DNA from: Ophiosphaerella korrae
Lineage: Eukaryota; Ascomycota; Dothideomycetes; Pleosporales; Phaeosphaeriaceae
Length of the DNA: 57,202 nt
Assembly (NCBI GenBank): GCA_028456385.1
Contig: JALNQF010000261.1
Location: 1-57,202 of the forward strand
Direction: 5' to 3'
This document shows positions 49,561-57,202 of the stretch, piece after piece. The translations under genes were made by a program, and so were the position numbers. How positions within the stretch are numbered: the first letter of the stretch is position 1; each line of letters begins with the position of its first letter. The notes below the pieces were generated by a model. It made no database searches and was not told the origin of the DNA. It saw only the letters and a program-made list of their open reading frames with translations.

Positions 49561-51690
49561 GGCCTACTTTAAGTTTATATTCTTTATATTTTAGATATTT
49601 ATTATATATATATTTATACTATAGTCTTCTTTAGACATATTTCTTAAATAGTTTTAGGCTAGGTCTTACTACTACGTATCTATCTTTTAGGATTATTTCT
49701 TATCCTTAGATATCTTCTACTAAAATTACTCTTATATAGTTGTAGCCTTTTCTTTTTATAGGCTATATACTATTATTTACTTTAGAGTTCTTATATATAA
49801 TATAATTCTTATCTAAGTATACTAACTATAATACTTTAAAGTATACTAGATATCTTAGATCTATTACTTTATTATCCTCTTCTTAGTACTTATTTCTCTT
49901 AAGTATATCTATTATTAGGATATAGTATAATACTAGTACTCTTAGTATATAAGCTTTATTAATCTATCGTGTTTTTCTTATAAAGTACTACTACTCTCTT
50001 TTTATAGGTATTCTTCTTACTATAACTATATATTACTTTATCTATTCTTAAAATAGTATAAATTTTATTTCTTTAAGATTACGTTCTTTCTAGTTTTTAT
50101 ATATTTCCTCTATACTTATAACTATTAAGTATATTTAAATAAACTTCTATTCTTTATTTTATTTCTTTATATTTATTATTATATAGCTATTATAGCTATA
50201 TATTATTAGCTAGGTATACTCTATACTTCTTATACTAACTTATTTCTTACTTTTTTATAGTTCTTTAGAAGAAGCTATAGTAGTCTCTTTATCTTATACT
50301 AGTCTTTTAGCCTAGATTAATAGTACTAGAAGCTCTTCCTCTTCTAAGTCTTCTCTTAGTAAGTCTATTACTTAGGCTATTTCTTCTAACTAAGCTTTTA
50401 TTCTTTCTTTTATTACTACTACTCTATATCTTTATTATAGGAAGTATCTTACTCTCTATTTACTAGAAAGGTATATATAGTAGTTATCTTTATAATAAAA
50501 GGTCTAATAGAGCGTTGTATATTATATTTCTTTACTTCTAGCTACTTTCTCTTAAGGTTTAGCCTGTACTTATAGTACTTCCTTCTTTTTCTTAGTTATT
50601 TTTAACTAAGTTTCTTTCTTTAGGTCTTTACTTTTATAATCTTTTATAAAGTATCTTAGTTTCTTATATTTATAGTATACTATATCTTTCTTCTTTTATA
50701 ATTAGTAGTCTTTCGCGTAGTAGCTTTTCTTACTATAGTTAAAGTACGTAAAGTCTTTATTCTTCTTTTTTCTCTTATCTTTATTAGTATTAAAGATTAT
50801 AAGGTTTCTAGTATCCTAGTTTCTACTTTAGGTACTATACTTGTTCTTTTTCTATTCTTAGAGATTATTATTAATTTAGATTACCTATTACTTTAGAGCT
50901 TCTAGTATCTTTAGTTTTTCTATATAGATTATTTTGTATTGTATTTTTAAGTTTAGTCCTTATTTAAATTGTAATATTAAAGCTAACTTATTCTATTCTA
51001 TATTTTAGGATAGTTATTTAAATTATAATATATACTTAAGAATACTCTAGTTTTGTATAAGCTTTTCTAACTACTCTTTAGCTTATTAGGTAACGTCTAT
51101 ATCTCTAAATACTACTCTTATTTGTTTAGTAAAGTATTTATAACTTCTAAAAATAGCTCTAGTTTTATCTTTCTAGGTTATTAGAGAGTGTATCGTATAA
51201 TCTATCTAGTAAGGCTTGTACTATCTTATTGTATTTTCTTTAAGGTGTAATCTAATATATATTACCTTCTTTTCTTCTATATTAAAGTATAGTACTTGTA
51301 TATCTATCTAGAGTTATACTAATATAATAAAGGGTCTTAACTTCTCTCTTGTTCTATTAAACTTCTTAAAGATAGGTATTTTAGGTAGTTTCTTTATAGT
51401 ACTTATTACTAGGCGTTGTATAATTAACTCTATTTAATTCTATCCTTTAATAATAGCTTTAATCTATACTTTGTTCTATTTTATATAATTTTGTAGTTCT
51501 TTGTTTTACGTTTCTAGAGCGTTAATTACTATCTTTATATCTTCTTTATCTAAGATTAGATTGTTAATTTAGTCTTTAATTATTTCCTATATAGTACTAT
51601 TAGACTTATAACTACTCTTAGGGACTTTACTTATTTTAGTTAAACTTTCTACTATTGTATTAGCTAGACTATACGTTACTTACGCTTTAC
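49560..51690 (-). pseudogene. gag: Element I gag and linker remnant
   Basis: On the minus strand the capsid-like core is at about 50940-51420, the zinc-knuckle remnants at about 50625-50760, and the linker from there to the protease. The leader and a possible gag start are near 51690. It aligns with G 26450-28560. Confidence 0.8.
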
Positions 51691-51716
51691 TTCTTGTAAT
51701 AACTAAATTAGTAAGG

Positions 51717-52144
51717 TATTATAGGTATTACTAGGGTTAACTTCCTAATACCTAATTAGAGGTTAGTAGATTAAGAGATAATAATAAAAGTTTATATTAG
51801 GATCTATAATAACTATAAATAATAGAAGATGTTTTACAACTATCTTGTATTAGCGTTCTATAGTTAAAGGATTAAATTACTAATACTATCCTAATAATAT
51901 ATATCCTACTAACTATATACTTGTTGTAATCTATAATCTATAGTTACTAAGACTAGTAGATTATAGATTATCTTAATCTATAATCTATTAATACTAAGAG
52001 TCTATAGATTATAGATTAGCCTAGGTATCCTAGTTATATATAGTCTCTTAATTAAGATTATTACTCTACTTGTCTTATACTTTGTTAGTACCTAAGTTAG
52101 GACTAATTAGTTCTATCTCGATTTCTTCTATTATACCCGTAATA
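51717..52144 (-). repeat. 5' LTR of element I
   Basis: 428 bp, identical in length to the 3' LTR; follows the leader ATTAGTAAGG and ends CCCGTAATA before TAATC. Confidence 0.94.
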
Positions 52145-52149
52145 TAATC

Positions 52150-52915
52150 TTAGAGTTAAGTTCTTGTTTAAATTATAATATTAAAGCTAATATATTTTAT
52201 TCTATATTTTATAATAGTTATTTAAACTATAATATATACTTAGGAATACTCTAGTTTTGTATAAGCTTCTCTAGTTATTCTTTAGCTTATTAGGTAATAT
52301 CTATATTTCTAAACACTACTCTTATTTATTTAGTAAAGTATTTATAACTTCTAAAGATAGCTCTAGTCTTATCCTTTTAGGTTATTAGAGAATATATTAT
52401 ATAATCTATCTAGTAAGGTTTATACTATCTTATTACGTCTTCTTTAAGGTATAATCTAATATATATTACTTTCTTTTCTTTTATATTAAAGTATAGTACT
52501 TGTATATCTATCTAGAGTTGTACTAATATAATAAAGGGTCTTAGTTTCTCCTTTATTCTATTAAATTTCTTAAGAATAGGTATCTTTAGTAGTTTCTTTG
52601 TCGCGCTTATCTCTAATCTTTAGGTAATTAGTTCTATTTAGTTCTAGCCTTAGATAATAGCCTTAATCTATACCTTATTTTACTTTGCGTAGTCTTAAAG
52701 CTCTTTGTTCTATATTTCTAGGGTATTAATTACTATTTTTATATCTTCTTTGTTATTAATTAGTTAGTTAAGACGACCTTTAATTGTTTCCTATATAGTA
52801 CTATCTAATTTAGGACTACTTCTAAGGGCTTTACCTAATTATTTAGTTAAACTTTCTACTATTATGTTAGCTAGACTACGCGCTACTTACGCTTACTTCT
52901 TGTAATAACTAAATT
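52150..52915 (-). pseudogene. gag: Element E gag remnant, N-terminal part
   Basis: This is the last piece of E before its 5' LTR. On the minus strand it holds the leader (near 52915) and the capsid-like core (about 52150-52620), aligning with G 27810-28560. It is cut on the left by I. Confidence 0.82.
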
Positions 52916-52922
52916 AGTAAGG

Positions 52923-53348
52923 TATTACTAGCTACCTATTATCGACTACAGGTACCTATATAGGGTATTAGTAGATTAAGAGTTAATAGTAAAAGCTTAG
53001 AGGTAATTTACAATAACTATAAATAATAGAAGATATTACGTAACTATTTTGTATTAGCGTTCTGTAGTTAAAAGATTAAATTACTAATACTATCCTAATA
53101 ATATATATCTTACTAACTATATACTTGTTGTAATCTATAATCTATAGTTACTAAAACTAGTAGATTATAGATTATCTTAATCTATAATCTATTAACGCTA
53201 AGAGTCTATAGATTATAGATTAGTCTAGGTATCCTAGTTATATATAGTCTCCTAATCGAGATTATTACTTTACTTGTCTTATACTTTGTTAGTACCTAAG
53301 TTAAGACTAATTAGCTCTATCTTAATTCCTTCTATTACACCTATAATA
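52923..53348 (-). repeat. 5' LTR of element E
   Basis: 426 bp, TATTACTAGC to CACCTATAATA on the plus strand, then TTAAA, the right target duplication (53349-53353), and the continuation of D. Confidence 0.92.
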
Positions 53349-53353
53349 TTAAA

Positions 53354-53477
53354 GATAATAAAAAGTAGATTTAGTAAGTATAAGAGAAGATAAAGAGCTC
53401 TATATTAATAAAGAAACTAAGTTAATAACTTTAGCTTTAGGATAGATAAACTAGAACTTACCTAGAGAGGGAGATAG
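53354..53477 (+). other. Element D post-pol region, last part, with polypurine tract
   Basis: This joins to 18404 after removal of E. It aligns with A 3415-3535 and ends in the purine run AGAGAGGGAGATAG directly before the 3' LTR. Confidence 0.82.
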
Positions 53478-53842
53478 TATTATAGGCGTAACAAGAGAAA
53501 TCGAGATAGAACTAATTAGTTTTAACTTAGATACTAATAAAGTATAAGATAAGTAAGGTAATAACCTTAATTAGAAAACTACTTATAACTAAGATACGTA
53601 ATAGTAATCTATAGTATTATATAAATAGATTAGTATAAGTATATAGTTAATAGGACGTATATTATTAAGATAGTATTAGTAATTTAATCTTTTAACTATA
53701 GAATACTAATATAAGATAATTACAAGATATCTTTTATTATTTATAGTTATTACTAATTATAATATAAGCTTTTGTTATTAACTCTTAATCTACTAATATC
53801 CTTAGAAGTTATTAAAAAGTTAACTCTAGTAACTTTATTATA
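53478..53842 (+). repeat. 3' LTR of element D
   Basis: 365 bp, beginning TATTATAGGCGTAAC and ending AACTTTATTATA before ACTTA. It shares the D-type centre with the 5' LTR at 11742 but lacks 63 bp of its AGTAATCTATA/TATAAATAGATTA repeats. Confidence 0.88.
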
Positions 53843-53847
53843 ACTTA

Positions 53848-55195
53848 GATAATAAAGAAGTCTTAAGATATAAAAGTAAAGTATATATTCTAAAAGAACT
53901 TACTATTAAGTAAGAAATTCTACTCTAGTATTATAACTTATATATAGCTAGCTACTTTAGTATATATAAAATACTATTACTAGCTATTAATAGAGTAAGA
54001 CGTTTATAAATATATAAAGACTTATATAATATACTAATAAAGTAAAGTACTAAAGTATAAGTAATATAGAGAATTATCTTTCTTACTAATCTTAAGTAAT
54101 ATCTTTAAAGAAGTCTTTCTAGACTTTATTATAAGCCTCTTACTTTTAAAAGATAGCTTAGAGTATATATATAATATAATACTAGTAATAGTAAACTACT
54201 TATCTAAGATAGCTATCTATATCCTAGTACTTAAAAAGTAAAATACGTAATAGTTTATAGAAGTATACTTTAATAATATTATCTTAAACTATAAAATATA
54301 AAAATATATTATATTAGACTAAAAGTTAATCTTTACTTTAAAATTTTATATAAAAATATACTACTAACTATAAGTAAAGTATAAGCTAAGTATAGCTTTT
54401 TACTTATAGACTAATAAGTAAACTAAATATTAAAATTAGACTCTAGAATAGTACTTAAGAATCTTTATAATAGAGAATTAAGATAATTAAGTTACTCTAC
54501 TAAAAATAGTATAATTTGTATATAATAACTTAATTTATAAAGAAATAAAGATAACGCCTTTTTATACTATACTAGGTAAATACCTAATTTTTATATACTT
54601 ACTTAAAGATAGTAAGTTAGAAAGAGAGGTACTAGATACTATTTAAAGAGTAAAGTATATATATAGTATATAAGTAATACTTATAGAGTTTCTATAAAGA
54701 GTATAAGTATATTAAGTATAATACTATAATAATAAATATAAACTAGAAGTCTTTAGAAAAAAAAAGCTAGTTCTACTAAGTATAAAGAACTTAAGCTTTA
54801 CTTACTAACTATATAAGAAGCTATTAGATAAGTTTATTAGACTATTAAGTATAAGATATAGTAAGAATATAGGTATACTACTTACTTTTACTACTCTACT
54901 ATTATATTTATAATATATTTTATATTTTTTTCTTTAAGAAATAAAAACTTTAATTAAGTATAAAAAATAATACCTAGCTACTTAAAGTAATAGAGAAAGG
55001 AAAAGAAGTATAAAAAGTTAAAAGAATCTTAAAGAAATATAAAAAAAAAGATAACTAGAGTACTTCTTTAGATAGAAAAGATATAATAAATCTTAGAATA
55101 TATAAACTCTTACTATAGATTTTAAAGATATAGATAAACTATATAAAGAGTTTAATTTAGCTTAAAGTACTTTATAATTAAAATAAACGTAAAAA
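53848..55195 (+). pseudogene. pol: Element C pol remnant, second part (integrase and chromodomain)
   Basis: It continues pol of C after removal of D. A degraded zinc-binding region lies at about 53900-54050. The integrase core has Asp at 54122-54124 (FLDFIISLLLLKD), a second Asp at 54317-54319 (IILDQKLIFTLKF) and Glu at 54446-54448 (NKQTKYQNQTLEQYLRIF around it, the remnant of DGQTE-x-x-NQTLEQYLR). Near 55020-55160 the segment LKEIQKKRQLEYFFRQKRY, then FKDIDKLYKEFN, matches a chromodomain. Many TAR stops are present. It supports C as a chromovirus distinct from family 1. Confidence 0.82.
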
Positions 55196-55340
55196 GTATA
55201 ATTTATATACTTAAAATATACTTATAAAGTAAACTATATAATCTAACTTTAGCTCTATAGCTAAGTATCTATATATATAAAAAATAAATAATTATACTAT
55301 AAACTATTTCTTTTTTACTTATTAAATAAGCTTAAACTAC
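53848..55340 (+). mobile_element. Element C, right part
   Basis: This continues element C from 11741 after ACTTA. The coding part ends near 55195. A 3' LTR should follow, but I cannot match anything here to the leader region 7881-8411, so the right limit is approximate. Confidence 0.6.
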
Positions 55341-56520
55341 TTTTTATTTATATTTTACTTACTTTTTAAAAGTAGAATATCTTAATCTTTTTTTTTTCTT
55401 TTTTCTTCTTCTTCTTTTTCTACTTCTTCTTCTTTACTTCTATTTTTTTCTTCTTTTTTTTCTTTACTACTATCTTTATTATTATCTTTTTTATTATTAT
55501 TAACTTATTCTATATAAAAGTAGCTATAGTTAGCCTAAAAGTAGTTAGTATATACTATATAAGCGTAATATAAGTAAATATATAATATAGTAAAGGTAGC
55601 TTAAAATCTCTATTAATACTTTAACTAAACCTTACTACTAAGTTATAAGGCTACGCTACTTAGTTAAAATAAGCTTTAAAAACTAAAGCGTAGTTATAAG
55701 TATTTAAGTAAGTACTCTTAAAGAAGTACTACTATAAATAGTAAGGTACTTATAGTTTAATAGCTCTAAGTTAAAGGTACGCTAGGTATAAGTAAGTATA
55801 ACGCTAGTATAGCGCACCTCTAAGTTAGTATTAAGAATAGTAGTATTAGATATAGTAGTATTATATATATTATAAAGCCTATAAATATAGTTAATATACT
55901 TATTAAGTATAGGAGGTACCTATTTATATTAGTTAAAGCGTATACAAGGAGTATATCTCTAAAATATAGTAAGGTAATATAAAAAAAAGCCTAAAAAAAA
56001 GTTATAGTTTTTAACTAGTAATAACTCTATAAATATAATAGCTAATAATATAAGCGAATCTAAATCTTAAAGAAAATATCTAGGACTTTATTTTAGTATA
56101 CTACAAATTTTAATTACTAATTAAATACAAGCTAGGATTTAAACTATTTAGAGGACTTTTTTTTATAAAATTTAACCTAATAGAACTTTTTTATTAGCGT
56201 ATAAAATTTAATTTTTATTTTATCTAGTGTTTAGTAAGCTAGTAGAGATTATATTACCTAATTTTTATAGTATATTTATTCTCTACTTAATTAGTTAATT
56301 TAAAAAGAAAAAAGTAATAACTTTATTATATAAGATAAACTTACTAAATAGACTACTAATTTATTAGTCTATTAAAGATAAAATAACTTCTAATTTTATT
56401 TTTTCTATATCTTTTATAAGTCCTTAATAACTAATAATAAAATTCTTAAAATTTAAACCTAAAGTTAACCTACTTTAATCTTCTAATATACTTCTATTTA
56501 CTATTACTACTATCTTTAAT
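55196..56520. other. Unassigned AT-rich DNA after element C
   Basis: I see no domain, LTR or target duplication here. It contains a polypyrimidine run (about 55385-55500), a short imperfect inverted repeat (GGCTACGCTACTTAG near 55650 and CTAAAGCGTAG near 55683) and scattered CpG. It may include the 3' LTR of C and the flank into which C inserted. CA and TG are depleted here too. Confidence 0.5.
55385..55500. repeat. Polypyrimidine low-complexity tract
   Basis: Over about 115 bases the plus strand consists almost only of T and C with few A, in TCTTCTTCTT-like runs. It may be a simple repeat or the complement of a purine-rich end of another element. Confidence 0.7.
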
Positions 56521-56529
56521 AGATAGTAT

Positions 56530-57202
56530 ATATCTATTAATAATACTATAAAGTAAATTAGTAAAAAAAATAGTTATTTACCCTCTATTAGTAAAGTAAT
56601 AGAAAGGTATTTTACTAGGTTAAAATTAAGAGAAATAAAATAACTAATTAGAGATTTAATTAAGAATCCTAGGAAGACTAATACAAGATTATTATTTGAA
56701 AATAATATTAATATCTCTATTAGGAGCTTCTAATTGTTTATTAAAGAAAAAAGCTATACTATTAACGTTACTAATAAAAAGCTCCTAATTAATAAATAAA
56801 ATACTAAAAAAGAGTCTACTATTATAAAGACTAGCTAAAAAGGCTAAAAAATAATTAGATTAATACTAAAAAATATATATTTTAAGATATAAGAAAGAGA
56901 TAGGACAAAATATAACTAAAAATAAAGTAAAAAAAGAGTTAAGAAAGAAATAGTCTTTATATTAAATAGAAATAAGTTTAAGAAATATTCTAATAGGCTA
57001 AAATATTCTTTTCTTTTTCTACTATATTTTCCTATTAATTATATTATTATAGCTAACTTACTAACTATTATATTATGTAAGAAAATAAATATCTAAGTAT
57101 AAGGAGCTATTTAGATAGGAAGAATATTAGACCTAGAGTTTATTTAGGTCCTAATTAATTCTAGTCCTATTCGTTATACTTACTATTTCTATATAGTACT
57201 TA
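56530..57202 (+). pseudogene. Possible RIP-damaged coding frame of unknown kind, open at the window edge
   Basis: Reading TAR as former CAR, one frame runs from about 56530 to the end with only TAA/TAG interruptions (about a dozen in 215 codons). The inferred residues are basic in the middle (Lys/Arg/Gln-rich, about 56800-56970), then a hydrophobic stretch (57000-57060) and an acidic to neutral end. Because TpG is depleted everywhere, the absence of TGA adds little. I recognise no family; a further transposon gene is the likeliest, and chance openness cannot be excluded. Confidence 0.25.

Larger units (their letters stand above)
45121..52144 (-). mobile_element. Element I: complete family 1 chromovirus inserted in E
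   Basis: 7024 bp with 428-bp LTRs and the target duplication TAATC at 45116-45120 and 52145-52149. Its end type is the same as H, so H and I belong to one subgroup. It is inserted in the gag of E on the same strand as E. Confidence 0.95.
18405..53348 (-). mobile_element. Element E: family 1 chromovirus inserted in D; carries F, H and I
   Basis: E survives in four pieces: 18405-19230, 33091-36993, 44025-45120 and 52150-53348. Joined, they make 7024 bp, the same as the uninterrupted copies G, H and I. Its own target duplication is TTAAA on both sides. F went in at CTTAA (19226-19230 and 33086-33090), H at AGATA (36989-36993 and 44020-44024) and I at TAATC (45116-45120 and 52145-52149). RIP is heavy in all four pieces. 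Confidence 0.92.
11742..53842 (+). mobile_element. Element D: family 1 chromovirus inserted in C, split by E
   Basis: D occupies 11742-18404 and 53354-53842. The target duplication ACTTA is present on both sides (11737-11741 and 53843-53847), with C continuing outside. E and everything inside it were inserted at TTAAA (18400-18404 and 53349-53353). D is one of the more diverged family 1 copies: it has its own LTR subtype, a 231-bp foreign insertion at 16392 and several small deletions. It is among the earliest family 1 insertions in the window, older than E. Confidence 0.88.

Noticed and set aside
18405..53348. Several separate reverse-strand elements in place of one interrupted E
   Set aside because: The four pieces follow each other without gap or overlap on the family map, add up to 7024 bp, and share one pair of 426-bp LTRs with TTAAA on both outer sides.
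1..57202. A nuclear code with TAA and TAG as glutamine (ciliate type)
   Set aside because: Reading TAR as Gln does open the gag and pol frames. However, CA and TG are also missing from the non-coding LTRs, His and Cys are replaced by Tyr, Met by Ile and Trp by stop, and G still has CAG where other copies have TAR. Mutation by RIP explains all of this; a code change does not.
1..57202. Mitochondrial or other organelle DNA, because of the AT content
   Set aside because: No organelle gene, tRNA or rRNA is visible, and the content is nuclear Gypsy elements with target duplications and LTRs.
1..57202. Host protein genes, tRNA or rRNA genes
   Set aside because: No frame outside the transposons has recognisable domains, and I found no tRNA-like cloverleaf or rRNA segment by eye. 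A degenerate tRNA could be missed in such AT-rich DNA.

Overview
This window is a block of dead transposons with no host gene that I can recognise. It is very AT-rich. CpA and TpG dinucleotides are almost absent, while TpA is in large excess and CpT, ApG and many CpG remain. ATG is nearly missing, and the longest uninterrupted open frame is only about 76 codons. This pattern is the mark of repeat-induced point mutation (RIP), so the window most likely comes from an AT-rich, heterochromatic block of a filamentous ascomycete (Pezizomycotina). I cannot name the species.

The content is a nest of LTR retrotransposons of the Ty3/Gypsy chromovirus type, in three families. Family 1 is about 7.02 kb with LTRs of about 428 bp. 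It has seven copies: A (1-3962, +, cut by the window edge), B (3963-7880, -, cut by A), D (11742-53842, +, interrupted), E (18405-53348, -, interrupted), G (21976-29003, -), H (36994-44019, +) and I (45121-52144, -). Family 2 is element C (7881-11741 and 53848 to about 55195, +). Family 3 is element F (19231-33085, +, interrupted by G).

The nesting can be solved from 5-bp target-site duplications seen on both sides of each complete insertion: D in C (ACTTA), E in D (TTAAA), F in E (CTTAA), G in F (GCCCT), H in E (AGATA) and I in E (TAATC). Removing the insertions rejoins E to 7024 bp, which matches G (7028), H (7026) and I (7024). The deepest chain is C > D > E > F > G, five levels.

When TAA and TAG are read as former CAA and CAG, gag (with two zinc-knuckle remnants) and pol (protease, reverse transcriptase, RNase H, integrase, chromodomain) can be followed through family 1 from end to end. 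All three families end pol with a chromodomain-like segment, which in this group directs integration to H3K9-methylated chromatin. That fits repeated insertion into silenced copies. G is the innermost and least mutated copy.

Points beyond a routine transposon graveyard are: a 303-nt antisense frame with coiled-coil composition kept at the same place and length in five family-1 copies; palindromic repeat arrays inside the LTRs of two unrelated families, with copy number differing between LTRs of one element; a 231-bp MITE-like insertion in D; and the unassigned tail from about 55200 to 57202.
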